From Lytechinus pictus (Eukaryota; Echinodermata; Echinoidea; Temnopleuroida; Toxopneustidae), in the NCBI RefSeq assembly GCF_037042905.1, contig NC_087253.1, positions 4,283,501 to 4,347,500 on the forward strand: DNA of 64,000 bases, given 5' to 3'. A model generated the notes under the pieces. The model did not search any database and was not told the origin of the DNA. It saw only the letters and a list, made by a program, of their open reading frames with translations. Every line of letters begins with the position of its first letter. The stretch's first letter is position 1. Both the position numbers and the translations under genes were made by a program. Below are positions 1 through 11,300 of the stretch, one piece after another.

Positions 1-497
1 ACAGCACGGTAAGAAACAAACTTGGTATTATTTCCCGTTCATATCGCCGGCGTGATTGATATTCTGGCGGCGTGTATCGCCCTACTGCAGCCTCTTGCTC
101 TGATTCATCCATTCATTCACAAACTATCTCCTCGCTATATAGCTCTGTGCGTGCATTATCCATCCCGGGACCCTCGGCTTGCTTGCTTGCTTGCTATACA
201 GCCATACTATACCACTACTCCCAATGAGAGGTGGGCATAGCTAGCATTGGATTGTCATGTATTGTTATTGATAGCATTAAGCAATAAAGCATAACTGTTA
301 CCCTCGAACCAGGGAAAGAATCGATGTATTTTGCCCATGGGCTATGTTCCTTCTTATTCTGCTCGTTCATAATCATCTGTTGTATTGAACGCAAGAGCCA
401 GAATTTACAGGGGCTATTATTGTGCAGCTTCATAGCAAAAACTGTGGTGTCGATTGGTGTACATGTACATAGATGACTGTGTACACCAGTCATCTAA
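1..497. other. No gene recognised
   Basis: Mixed-composition DNA with a short GCTT run near 180-195. Open frames here are short, begin at arbitrary methionines and have no recognisable domain. I see no splice-flanked coding segment. Confidence 0.5.
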
Positions 498-690
498 CTC
501 GGGTGTTAAATGTTTTTTTTGTGGTAGTAGAACACCCATGGGTGTTATTAAAACACCTTTGGTTGTAACTTTAACACTCCTTGGTGTTATGTTCAATGTC
601 TATGGTGTAATTTTAACACCTCAGGGTGTGGTCATTTAGGGACACAGGCTGGTGTCATTTTTAACACCCTGATTTTTAAGTGTTTATTTG
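498..690. repeat. GGTGTTAA/TTAACACC repeat element
   Basis: About 190 bp in which GGTGTTA-type words and their complement TAACACC recur in alternating orientation (for example near 500, 538, 573, 583, 615 and 660). The same word set fills elements at 43835-44075 and 47890-48062, which have clear CACTG ends. This copy lacks a clean terminal repeat, so its limits are approximate. It is probably a non-autonomous fold-back transposon. Confidence 0.6.
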
Positions 691-735
691 AGATATTGTA
701 CTCACTTTTTTTCTATGCGGTATTATCCTACGACC

Positions 736-1162
736 AGGGAGTTGAAGTACTCTCAGTCCTAGCTCCCTTCTATGATGACCAATTTGTCTACTGCCAACTC
801 GTCCACTCACCACATGGTCTACCTTCATTTAATCTAATGCCATTCCGTCCAACATTTTGTCTAACAACCATTTAGTCCAATCATCACTTTGTCTATTCAC
901 CATTTCGTCTCATAACCAGTTGGTCTCGTATCCATTTCATTTTCATTCATTTTGCACAATTAACACTTAGTCCAATCAGACCAAATGGTATACTAAATGA
1001 CTATTGGACCAACAGGTGAATAGGCGAAATGATGAGACAAATTGGCAATTAGACCATGTGGATAGTGGACGAACTGATGGTAGACCAAATGATAGTAGAC
1101 GAGTTGGCAATTGGAAGAAGTAGAATCGGACTAATTGGAAATAAACCGTAGTCCCTGGTTAT
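736..1162. repeat. Fold-back element with GTCTA/TAGAC words
   Basis: The left side repeats variants of CCA-TTTGGTCTA and the right side repeats their complement (TAGACCAAATGA). The outer ends are inverted: CCAGGGA near 736 against TCCCTGG near 1156. The arms include GCCAACTCGTC on the left and GACGAGTTGGC on the right. A related word array occurs at 56220-56410. No coding capacity. Confidence 0.65.
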
Positions 1163-1189
1163 TATTCAGTTAGACCCTCAAGGCCACGG

Positions 1190-1330
1190 AACTGGGAGGT
1201 GGAGGGGCTAGGGGGCTTCTGCCACCCAGTTCTGTCTAAAACCGTGTACAAAAACGTAAAAATGACAATCTGATTGTCATTTTTTGCATAGACAGCCCCC
1301 CCTTTCAAAACCGTTCCGCGGCCCCTGACC
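1190..1330. repeat. Dispersed repeat fragment
   Basis: A G-rich then C-rich segment around a short hairpin (TGACAATC ... GATTGTCA). The general arrangement, GGGGGCT... then CAGCCC... then ACC.TTCCGC.G.CCCTG, recurs at about 57527-57625 inside the Harbinger element. Family unknown. Confidence 0.4.
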
Positions 1331-2149
1331 CTAATACACATGTTTTTTTTCTCTCTCTTTAACCCATTTTATGCACAAAATAATGATAATTTGGAAAAGG
1401 GATATATTCATGAGTTCAAAGGTAATAATGTAATGGATATCTTTATTGGAGTTTGCCGGTCTTTTGAAGCTTTATGGCCTGAATTCACAAAAGTGGTTTT
1501 TAAAATCATCGGTTGAACCCATGGTTTATGTAGATTTCCTGTATAAATTACGCTTATTTACCGTGCATATTAAAAAATATCCAATGCTGATGCGTGCTTT
1601 TGTCACAGTGCGCCTGTTGCCATGGTTAAGTACACGTAAGTTATTCAAATCATTGAACAATATTTACCAAAACTTGAAACCTGCTTTAAGCGGTTGACTT
1701 TACGGAACTACATGTAAAAGTGAAAGTCTGTTTTCAATGTTGTCCAAACAGTTTATAATATGATAATACCCCATTCAAATCAAACATTGTTTGATGAAAA
1801 CACCAAGTTCAGTTGATACTGGATGTAGAAGGAAGCTAAGAATTATTGTAGAAAATATACGGTTCATATCATAATAATTAATATTTAGCGATTCTCTTTC
1901 GAATTTGATATTTGTTTCAGGAAACTCAGTTGTGTGTTTCCTCCTCCATATTATTGTATGATTACTTATTGGATATATATGGTATATTTATTGTAAGGAA
2001 TGATACAGTATGTTTACTTTGCACTTGCCTAAAGTTTTGGTAAAGATTGAAAATAAAAGAATCGCATTGGATGGTTTACTCCAACATTGGAAGTGTTATA
2101 AAAGGGTAGTCACTGTACGTGTGGTATCATTTTTAATTGATTATTTGAT
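1331..2149. other. No gene recognised
   Basis: AT-rich DNA. The open frames at 1446-1697 and 2010-2279 show no domain, and the second overlaps the SINE below. Nothing supports coding function. Confidence 0.5.
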
Positions 2150-2440
2150 GGGGGCGTCGTGGTCTAGTGGTTACGACTCTCGTCTTTCAATCAGAGGGAC
2201 ATGGGTTCGAATCCCAGCCATGGAGTGCTTTCCTTCAGCAAGAAATTTACCCACATTGTGCTGCACTCAACCCAGGTGAGGTGAATGGGTACCCGGCAGG
2301 ATTAATTCCTTGAATGCACCAAGGGCCTTGACAGGTGGTGCTAAAGCGGGGGTAATATATGAATAGTGCGCCATCGAATTTTCAACTAGATAATCAGCGC
2401 CTCATAAATGCTATATATATTATTATTATTATTATTTGTG
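2150..2440 (+). mobile_element. tRNA-derived SINE
   Basis: The head at 2150-2225 has pol III internal promoter boxes: A box TGGTCTAGTGG and B box GGTTCGAATCC at tRNA-like spacing. The body reads CAGCAAGAAATTTACCCACA and then a GGTGAATGGGTACC stretch, and the element ends in a TTA/ATT microsatellite near 2420-2437. The same body recurs head-less at 20704-20900, and a diverged version follows the tRNA-like head at 25053. The 3' half does not pair as a tRNA, so this is a SINE rather than a tRNA gene. Confidence 0.85.
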
Positions 2441-3669
2441 AAAATTGACCATTTGATTAATTATTTGTTGCATTCAGTCGACTTCAAAATAGAAATGAAC
2501 TAGCAGCCTCAGCGCCACATCAAGTCCTGGCAAGCATAATGCAGTATTCTGAGCTGTGTAGTCTTGTAATATAGACCCACTTGATTGATCATATTTTTAT
2601 TCACTATTCAATACATTCATGCCACACTTATTATGTTACCAAGTAGCAAATTGAGTATACTTTCCTCTCAAAAACATTTGAGATTCTCTGTATGAAAAAA
2701 AATACTATTTTGAAGGCTATCTCAAAATGTATATTTTTAAAGACTAGTTATTTATAACACACAGTCAATGAGAGACAGTTGGTTCTTCTGATTTTAGTTC
2801 CAAAATGTCCTTTTTCACAATTTCATGTATTGCATTTCGAAAAAAGACGTTCATCTTTACGAACGACAAAAACTTGATTGAACGCAACCGCGGGCCGGGT
2901 GAAGTAAACATCTTTGAAAAAAAAATGTGTTTCTGTTTCAAGGGTTGGTGAAAAGTGTCAATTGAAAGCAGCTAAGGATTGACGAATGTGGAACAGGATA
3001 GAGTGTCTCTGCGTCGATTATGTCCTCATTAATTAGATCTTACACAAGAACAGGTGTCACAAAACTCCTGTGGTCCTAGAATTCCAATGACACTTGTCGA
3101 CGACGTTCTCCTCTTATCTTCGCCAAAGTCTTTGGTGTCTTAGAGGACTGGTTTATTTCGAGATTTGAGGTAGTCTCTTCACATTTCTGGAGTCTTACTC
3201 ATGGAGATATTGTGTTTCATACTCCCAGGGTTGGGCTTTCACCATTCACGAAAAGCGCCAGAAACTGAACTAATCTTCAGGGTTTAACCAAGCTTGGGAG
3301 AGCATTTAGATTGTAAAGTTATGCTAAGCCTTGCCAGTCCCTGTGTTTTGTATCTTAAAATAGACGTTTTTCTCAAAAACAGTTGCACTTAGCTAGAATT
3401 CAAGAGCTAGACTTTGACTTTCTAAGGGCCTTTTCACACATTGTAATAATGATTGCTAAATTATTGTGACTGATTAGCGTTAATGATTCTAATCATGTTC
3501 TAGTTTGGTTTCACATGTGCTAAATATTCGTCATTAGCCTTATTTTTCACTGGAATCATCATTCAAATCACAATTTTTTTTACCGTGTGAAAGGGCAGTA
3601 AGTGTGAATCAATGTTGAATATAGGAATTATCATCACAAGGAGATATTGTAAGAAGGAAGAGGAGCACA
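2441..3669. other. No gene recognised
   Basis: Non-coding AT-rich sequence. I found no domain-bearing frame, no paired terminal repeat and no tandem array. It could hold a 5' non-coding SoxD exon that cannot be identified from sequence alone. Confidence 0.4.
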
Positions 3670-3936
3670 GGGCCCCGTCTTACAGAGTTGCAATTGATCC
3701 GATCAATCACAACTATGGAAAGCCAGCAAAGTCAACATATAAAATGCATGTTTGTAAAAAAAATTCTAGATATGAATGTATATCCATAAATTCATTGATA
3801 TCTTGACAATTTGGTGCGTTTTCCTTTTTTTTTACAAAGGACACTGCAAATTTCCTGTAGAAAAAATTATGACACTGATGGATTTCTATAGAGTTACGAT
3901 TGATTGGATCAATTGTAACTCTTTGTAAGACAGGCC
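3670..3936. mobile_element. MITE with GTCTTACAAAGAGTT ends
   Basis: The left end (GGGCCCCGTCTTACAGAGTT) is complementary to the right end, which reads AACTCTTTGTAAGAC followed by AGGCC. Inside each end is a GATCCAATCAA-type palindromic word. About 265 bp with no transposase. The sister copy is at 16826-17078, with the same ends and a similar internal CTATGGAAA..CCA segment. Superfamily unassigned. Confidence 0.75.
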
Positions 3937-3939
3937 AAG

Positions 3940-4125
3940 ATGTATTTTGCACAGATTTATTTTTTTCTTTTTTCTTCTCTTTCTCTCTATTGTATCCTCT
4001 TAATTTTTTTCTTTCTTCCTTCTCTCTCTCACTTTCGATCTTTGTGTCACTCTTGATAATATTCACCTTATTTCTTGTTTTCTCACATTTATCCTCTGTA
4101 TTTTCTCTTTGTTTCATTCTCTCTA
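3940..4125. repeat. Pyrimidine-rich low-complexity tract
   Basis: Mostly C and T on the plus strand (TTTCTTTTTTCTTCTC and similar). The open frames on both strands, including 3713-4117 minus and 3900-4133 plus, are products of this composition. A second C/T tract follows at 4345-4420. Confidence 0.8.
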
Positions 4126-4341
4126 CACAGTAAAAAAATATAGCATGTTGTTTAAGCCTGTCACTCTAAAATAAGTTGTTAAAACTTTTTTGTAATTGTT
4201 TAATTTTTTTTTTAATTGTTTAACTTTTTGAACAACTTGTTTAAAAAAGTTTAAACAGTTGTTTAAAAAGCTTAAACAGTAGTTGTTAGAGTGATGGGCT
4301 TAAACAACATGCTTAAAATTTTAAACAGCATTTTTACAGTG
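4126..4341. mobile_element. Fold-back MITE, CACAGTAAAA ends
   Basis: Flanked by TA at 4124-4125 and 4342-4343. The left arm runs through GCATGTTGTTTAAGCC and TCACTCTAA, and the right arm through TTAGAGTGAT and GGCTTAAACAACATGC, so the whole unit can fold into a hairpin. The core repeats GTTTAA words. Related elements lie at 12652-12864 and 13817-14021. Non-autonomous. Confidence 0.8.
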
Positions 4342-4449
4342 TAATTCCCCATCTCTTTCTCTCTCCTCTCTTCCCCCTCTTCTTCTTTCTCTCCCCCCCT
4401 TCACCTTCTTTCTTGTCTTGAAATATGTCTCAGCGGGACTTCTGAGCTT

Positions 4450-4990
4450 TCATAGAATCAAGAAAAAGAAAGAAAAACAGATAAAATGCTGATCCTGCCG
4501 ATAAGTGACTTGAGAAATGTATCCGATAATTTTTCAAATGTGCGAATTTGTGATGGTTCCCATGGCAGCCGACCAACATTGCTGTCAAATGGTGGCACGT
4601 GGAGCCCTTCCGCTCCTCGGCGGGTCACGTGACCCGTCTTCAGCCTGCCCCCTTTGGGTCTGGTAGGATAGATTCCAAGTGGAGCATCCAAACACATTTC
4701 ACTCTGAGACAGATTTGATTGAACCCTTTGCGGATTTTCTCCCGCAGTCGTTGTGATGTTGTTGATGATAACGTAATTGATTTAATTATCGGCATCATCA
4801 CCGAGCACAGATTTAGCGATTCATTTTTGAAGAGATGAAATCCTCTTTTCTGTGCGTGGGGTGAAGAATTATACCCTTGCCGAGATGTGGGGCAAGGCCA
4901 GACTCCCTTATTTTGGGAAAATGCACTAATTTTCAATCTTTTCTTGGTGGGAGCGATAAGCTAATTTCATTCTTCAGAGCGTCTCCGGCA
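4450..4990. promoter_or_regulatory. Non-repetitive GC-richer block with E-boxes
   Basis: A GC-richer, apparently single-copy block upstream of SoxD. It contains two CACGTG E-boxes: one at 4596-4601, and one inside a perfect 16-bp palindrome at 4621-4636 (CGGGTCACGTGACCCG). GTCACGTGAC is the core preferred by USF/TFE/MITF-class bHLH-zip factors. No ORF with a recognisable domain. A regulatory role or 5' non-coding exon is inference. Confidence 0.25.
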
Positions 4991-5126
4991 CATCCTAGAA
5001 GAGATCCAATGTTGTTAAAGATATTAGTTCTAGTATAAATAATTGTTATCATTTCTAGCAGGTTTCATGCATGTCATAAAGGGAATATACACGTATGATA
5101 AGCTTTAATACTATAAGTAGATATAA

Positions 5127-5835
5127 TGTGGTCTAGTGGTTTATGTCACAGGATGGTAAATTAGGAGGTACATGTACAGGGTTCAAACATTACTTTTATC
5201 TGTCACAGAAATTTGTACATTTGCTACTCTGCAACCATTTGCTGAAACAGGTTCTCAGAATGAAATATGAATGTTGTTTCACCATCTTTTTTAACATGGT
5301 GAGCATTTGGTAAACTGACAACATCTTGCTTGAATGTACACCAGGGAGTGGAGGATGTGCATCGATTATGTTTACAAAAGTCTAAATTATACAATTGCCA
5401 CTTTGCACTCTTTATCAAATATTTTGCCAGTCAAGGATGTAAATTTTACATAATTGTTCAGTGAAATAGTATTCAACTACAATGTTCCCCAGAGAGTGGA
5501 GGATGTGTACAGAATGTGTGTACAGAAGTCTGCATTTATACATTTACATTTGCCACTTTGCACACCCAATGTTAAATGGGTTACCAGTATAGAGGATGTG
5601 AAAATCTTGTGAAGTGGTATTTGAGTAAAATTTTCCCCAGGGGGTGGAGGATGTGTATCGATTGTGTGTACAGAAGTCTTGGTTCTCCATTTGCCACTTT
5701 GCAACCCTGTGTTAAATATGTTCTCAGTACAGGATGTGAATATTATGTGGTTTGCTAAATCTTGTGAAGGGCTGGAAAATGGTTTCATTGCTGGAATGGT
5801 CCCCAAGGAGTAGGAGATGAGCATAGATCAGGCAT
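5127..5835 (+). mobile_element. tRNA-headed SINE with tandem body
   Basis: The head at 5127-5190 has A box TGGTCTAGTGG and B box-like GGTTCAAAC. It is followed by a diverged tandem array in which CC(C)CAG.GAGTGGAGGATGTG recurs near 5341, 5485, 5635 and 5801, a period of about 147-165 bp. Each unit also carries a TTTGCCACTTTGCA-type segment. A further partial unit sits near 5968-6005. The CCCCAGGGAGTGGAG core is shared with the SINE at 25053 and the fragment at 16762. Confidence 0.7.
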
Positions 5836-6850
5836 AGAGTTTACATACATTGTAGGCAGGACTGGATCTGGTTACTTGAGCTGTGATACAATGTATCCCA
5901 GATTAAAACAATTCAGAGAATTATTATTACCCCCTTTGCTCTTCACATCCTCAGAGCATGGCAGGAACATTACCAAGGGAGTGGAGGATGTGCATAGATA
6001 GGCGTTTTGGCAATTCTGCATCTGGTTGCCTCAGCTATAGTATAATGGACCTCTTGTGTGACAAGCATAGGATAGCTAATGTCAAGTCTACCTCTGAATC
6101 CTTTATCATTGCCCGGTCAGGAGGGGGGGGGGTGGAAATAATGAAATTAAAACAAGAGGAACTGGGATAATGAACAGACCCCTGAGATACTAAGATAATA
6201 GGGGTAATGAATTAAGTCCTCTATTCTTGACTCCAGACATTATTCTAATTTAGGCTTGGTCAGATGACTTTACAAAGAGGAGGTCAAGTAAACATTAAGT
6301 GCCATGGAGTGTTAAAAAAATAGGGGTTAAATGTTGTTGAATTATCGTACATCGATAGGATTATTGAAATTAAACTCTGAAGAGGTTTGAAGATTTGGAT
6401 TATTATCTTTTTAACTCCATGAGTTTGGAAATCAAAAAGCTAAAATCATTTTCGAAGTATCACACACATTATTATCAAAAAGCAAAAAAGCCTTGAGGGA
6501 AATCTAGCACACTGTTTGTGTGCAAACAATGTGTTGTAAAGACCGGTAGCCCTTCAATTTTCTGCTAATGGGTGACAATTGCATTAGCAGTGTAGGCACG
6601 GGTGAAAATGGTCACCGTTACGTTCTGCTTCCTGTGGGTAAACTTACTGTGCCAAGTAAGAAGCGCATATATTTCACATTCGGTTCAAGTATATAAAGGC
6701 CTATATTTATATCAATGTGTGGTTGTGATTGAAATGACAATAACAATAGAGTAATTTAATGGAGAGATAGAGAATGAGAGAGAGAGAGAGAACAAGCAAG
6801 ATAAAGGGAGAGAGGGAGATATTCAAAGAAAGATACTGATACTATTCATT
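5836..6850. other. No gene recognised; short (GA)n
   Basis: Contains the partial SINE-body unit near 5968-6005, a G-run near 6121-6131 and a GAGAGA tract near 6765-6830. No coding segment recognised. Confidence 0.5.
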
Positions 6851-7075
6851 TTTTTTTCAATTCAAATAAACATTTATTATCTTCTATTTCATTACATTTT
6901 TCGTAAACATTCTTTCATACAAATATCAATTTGTTATGAAGAATATAAATATGTACACCCTGTACGTGTTGGGTTTAAAGAAGAAGGTATATACCCTAAA
7001 AGCTGAGGCTTGTGGCGGGATACGCCTATAGACAAAAATACAATACAATAAACAATACATACAATACAATAAACA
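6851..7075 (-). mobile_element. LINE 3' end (untranslated tail)
   Basis: Read on the minus strand, this ends in AATAAATGTTTATTTGAATT followed by A-rich DNA. Upstream of that is TATTGTATTTTTGTC with a CCGCCACAAGCC.CAGCTTTTA segment. The same order occurs in plus orientation at 9120-9335 (GTATTGTATTTGTGT, CCCGTCACAAGC.TTTGCTTA, then ATAAATTTTTATTTGAATTG). The two are 3' ends of one non-LTR retrotransposon family in opposite orientation. No reverse-transcriptase coding remains. Confidence 0.6.
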
Positions 7076-9119
7076 ATACTTTTATATAGCTTAATAATAA
7101 TACATCCAAACTACATGTACGTCTCTATAAAAGTGATTTTCAAAAAGGACCTGTTAGTAAACTTTCTTATATAATTACTATTTTCTAGAGTTACCAGTAA
7201 AACATAAAACCTGTTTATATCAGAAAAATTGTAAGATCTACAAAATTATTCAGTAATATTTGATGATATAGTTTGGTATCCATAAATACTGTTTCATTTT
7301 AATAGCATTATTACTTGAATCATTGGTAAATACACATGATCAAAAATACAAAACTTGTGTCATTTTAAAACTTGTTAGTGTTGTAATCACTTAGTTAATG
7401 ATATTATTTATTGTAGTCTCGAAAGTGCCAAGTAATTTTATTTAGTTCAATATCGTAAATTATGAATTGATTCAGGAAAGGATTATAAATAATTGCAATC
7501 CAAATGTAATTTTCACGCTTTTAGATCGATTTTAATCACAGATGTGCTCATATTTACAAAATTAGTTCTGATTTGGGGATCTAGAATTGACTTGTACAGT
7601 GAATTGATTAGAAGAAGGTATCAGGTATTAGACAAATAACAATTAAAACAAAGGATGAGTTTTATTTCCTTTGTCAAGCCACAAAGATCGGGATTAAATT
7701 TTGTCTTACAGTATGTCACCATACACCTGTTAAGAAGTGTTAAGGACAATGAAGCACTAATTAGATTTGCTAATTTACTTTGCCGGCAGTTTGCATAACA
7801 CCGGCATAATGGTCCTTAATTGCACATGAAATGTTTAATTATCTGTGCAGTGTAGAAGATACGCTACTCGGACGCTCAGAATCATAGTTTTGATATTTGT
7901 AGATTATTCATAGGGGAAAGGAAATTAATTCAGATTGTAGGTGATGATGATAAATTAGGATGTCAGTTGTTTGCATGTACGCTGTTGTGGTGTTCCGTAA
8001 TTCAGACGTTCAGAATTGTAGTTTTAAGATTGGGAGATTGTGGGGGGAAAGAAAGTTTATTATGATCATGATTATGATAATATTATCATGATTATGATAA
8101 TAGATTATGATGATGATATGACTATGATTTGATGATGATGTCAATAACAATAATAGTTAATTTCTTCCCACGTGTTTCCATAATGCCTAAAACTAGCCAA
8201 GGAAGAATCTTTGCTATGATAATAACCGTTTTCATTGATATAGGATCGTGATAATGGTAATGAACATTTGCACATCACATTCCAAATAGTTTTAATGCTA
8301 GAAAATAGATAAAAGAATGCCTTTTTGCAATATATGAATAAAAGCAACTTAAACAAAGCTAATCAAAACAGTCTTGATTATTCTTTGAAATTCTCGGCTC
8401 ACTGCTTTATTAAAGAATCTTTAAACGTCCCATGAAAGCGTGTTTGACAGTTCCGACAATGCAAATAAAGTCAGGCCTGAAACAATACACCGCATTTGAT
8501 ATTCAAGTGCATTTTACTTTGATGAATAGTTAAACCAATGCAATAGACTCGTGGCATTGTCTCTTACATAGAATTCATTCAGAAAGAATTTGAATAAGTG
8601 CCATTATTCCTTTGCTTTGTATTATTACACCTTGGCTCCGTGCCTTCTTATATCTGAAAAGAGTTTTCTTCAAAGGTCATCCATCCATTGAGCTATCGAG
8701 TATTAGAGAATAGACAAAAATGGACAATACATAAAACAGAATACAATTTATGGAAATTCATTGGGAGTGCGAAGCTAGCAAAGAATTAATCCCGACACTT
8801 TATTCCGAAGATACAGTACCACAGGAAAGTGGAGTCATCGCAATAGTAAACAGTTCAAGGTCATATCTCATACAGCTTTGTATCATTGGCTAAATGAACG
8901 TCGTTGTTTTAAGCTACTGAAAACCTGTATTTTGATTGGTTAGGAGCAAATGTAGCACAGTTCTATTTGCGTATGTCATTGATAGCTTTTATTTCATAAA
9001 ACAGTGTCCAGATTGGTGATAGCAGTGTTGTAAACTTTTGTTCTTTTGTTTAATTAAGTATTCTAACGAAACTTAGTATTTACTTTCTATATCTTTCTTT
9101 TCTTTGCCCTTTTCTTCCC
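7076..9119. other. No gene recognised
   Basis: AT-rich non-coding DNA. A short ATGATTATGATAAT repeat cluster with dyad symmetry lies near 8062-8130. A segment near 8905-8985 resembles the AGCTACTGAAA...GATTGGCT repeat seen better at 15525, 33015 and 38255. Nothing coding is supported. Confidence 0.5.
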
Positions 9120-9335
9120 TTTCTTCCTTTTCGTTGTGTATTGTATTTGTGTTACAGGCATTCCCGTCACAAGCTTTTGCTTATAGAGAACTATGCCTTC
9201 TTCTGTTAACAATTCTTTTGTATATCTATATTTATATTTTTATGACAAATGATTTTGTATAATTCAAATTGAAAAATGATATCTTGTGAAACGTGGAAGA
9301 TAATAAATTTTTATTTGAATTGAAAGATTGAAAAT
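9120..9335 (+). mobile_element. LINE 3' end (untranslated tail)
   Basis: Plus-strand counterpart of the fragment at 6851-7075. It contains GTATTGTATTTGTGT, a CCCGTCACAAGC segment and a terminal ATAAATTTTTATTTGAATTG followed by A-rich sequence. 5' truncation is usual for non-LTR elements. Family (CR1-like or similar) not determined. Confidence 0.6.
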
Positions 9336-10639
9336 ATAAATCCATCAGCCAATCTGATATTTTGTCTTGCTGAGAACAGAACCTGCTTTTAAAGTCAGGG
9401 TTTAAGTCAAGAAAAAATAAAGTTTCTAACTTCAGAGTACTTCATTTTGTGAAATCCTCCTTCCTGGAAAGATTCAGCATGAAAGTTAAAAAAGTTTACT
9501 CCAACTGTCATGCAAGATCGAAGATCAGCCAATCACAGACGTGCTTTGATCGTGCCCTTCACACCCGGATCACCAATTAGCCAATCAAATAAATTCTTTG
9601 AGATTGCATCAAGCTTTGCAGAGAAAGGATGCCATTCTGAGATGACTTAATTAATTTCATTCATTACCCTGTTTATCTTGTTACCTTCATATCCTATTCT
9701 CGCTTTCCGACTCTTCACTTTTAGTGCGTCTTCTTCTTTAATTTTAGAATTCTAGAAGGATGTGGAATTAGCGAGTTTACCTATCACAGCGTGAAACTTC
9801 AAAGTAAGAGTAAACTAGAATTTTAAGGTCTTCCTTGACGATCCTTAAGGGGGGAACGTCTTATCTAGATACAGCATGTCAGACGGAAACTACCCACCCC
9901 TCTTTCCTTCTGTTAATTTCCAAGTATAGTGCAAGATTTTCTTACGCAAAGACAATTTACTCCATTATTGGATTAGAAAATCTGCTCGGGGTGTATAGTT
10001 TTCATGCAGTTTTCTATCATCGAGCAGGATCTTTTCAGAGGTGTAGCAAGTTCAAGTTGTTCAACCATGCCTTAATTTGTGGTTTGATTATGGGAAGCCA
10101 AAAGGGTAGTTACGTTTGGCTACCCATAGATAAATAAACCTCAGATGTGTTTACTGGCTTTTATTCTTATCTTTCCCAGACATTTTTTAAAATGTTATTA
10201 AAAAGGAGTGCCAAAATTGCTGTCATCGACTGAGACAGATATGTATCACATTTGATTTCCATATTTGGGCTGATGTTAACTGTCTTTTAATTAAATCATT
10301 TTTGTTTATCCTGGATATAAAATCAGACAATATGAAGTAAAATAGAAATTAGAATAAACAAAGAAATCATACTCTACATTGACTTGTTTGTCTTCCTTGT
10401 AAACATATTTGTTTTTGTTTCCTCATTGTTTAGTTGTGTATGCCCTGAATATCACTGGTCTATTTTATGACCAATTTCTTTGATTGATCTCCTTCAAATT
10501 GTGAAGGAAATCACAATTTTATCCATTTCCATTTGTCCTAGTTTTGGAGTTCAGAGAACCATAAGAGAGGGATCTTTTGTTTTCTCTTTTGAGTCGGAGT
10601 CCATCAAAACAAAAGATTAAACAATTAGTCAGTATCCAG
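9336..10639. other. No gene recognised
   Basis: Non-coding. The longest frame (9835-10137) has no domain and no conserved-looking composition. No terminal repeats detected. Confidence 0.5.
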
Positions 10640-11300
10640 CTATTCTTGTCTTGAGCCTCGTTGGGATGACCCCCTTTGCCCCCTTCCTCTTCCTATCTTA
10701 CCCCTCTCCCCCACTGCCCTGGTCCCCCTTAGCCCCTCCTCCCAAACCTCACTTACCCCCTATACAACAGGTGCATGGTGGTAAGGGGTAGCTGATCCGC
10801 CCCCTACCCAGCTCTTCCTCCTTCGCAGAAAGCTCAAGCCGTCAATAAAGCCGGCTGTATTAAGGAAGGAGTGTTAAGCACAAATACTCACTAGTCTCGT
10901 CATTTTCATTTGACGTACAGTAGGCTAGGTGGCAGGGAGCCAATACCTCTCTCCTTCTCTCGCTCGGTGAATCGTTGGTCAGGCAGCGCAACAATCGCTC
11001 ACGCTTTTCCTTTAAGTGCCTGGCTCGTCGTCGGAGTGCCATGCATTGTTTCCCCAACCTCTAACTTGGAGATCCATGACTGCATTGTTTAGGGCCGGGG
11101 GTTTGTGGCGGCGACGGCAACTCTGCTCCTCTCTCTGGAATCAGGATATAGTATTTGTCCCTGCCGTATGGCATTTGCTAATTTGACAAGCAGTGGATGG
11201 CTGGAAAATTCTATACACTCACGGAGATGCCCTATAAATTGTGATTTCAGCGTGTTTGTGAATTCTAGGTAATGCTCATATATTTTCTGGATCAAGACAA
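10640..11300. promoter_or_regulatory. GC-richer single-copy block, candidate enhancer or 5' exon
   Basis: This stretch is GC-richer than its surroundings, starts with a C-rich run (10670-10760) and shows no repeat match elsewhere in the window. It carries GCATTGTTT at about 11043 and again at about 11082; CATTGTT is the Sox HMG-domain core. It could be a SoxD cis-regulatory module or contain the missing 5' non-coding exon. No direct evidence for either. Confidence 0.25.

Noticed and set aside
2150-2225. Functional tRNA gene
   Set aside because: A and B boxes are present, but no acceptor stem closes and the sequence runs into a SINE body and microsatellite tail. The heads at 5127 and 25053 are even less tRNA-like.
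3713-4133. Lys/Glu-rich minus ORF (134 aa) and its plus-strand partner
   Set aside because: Spans a MITE end and a C/T-rich tract; no domain and no splice context.
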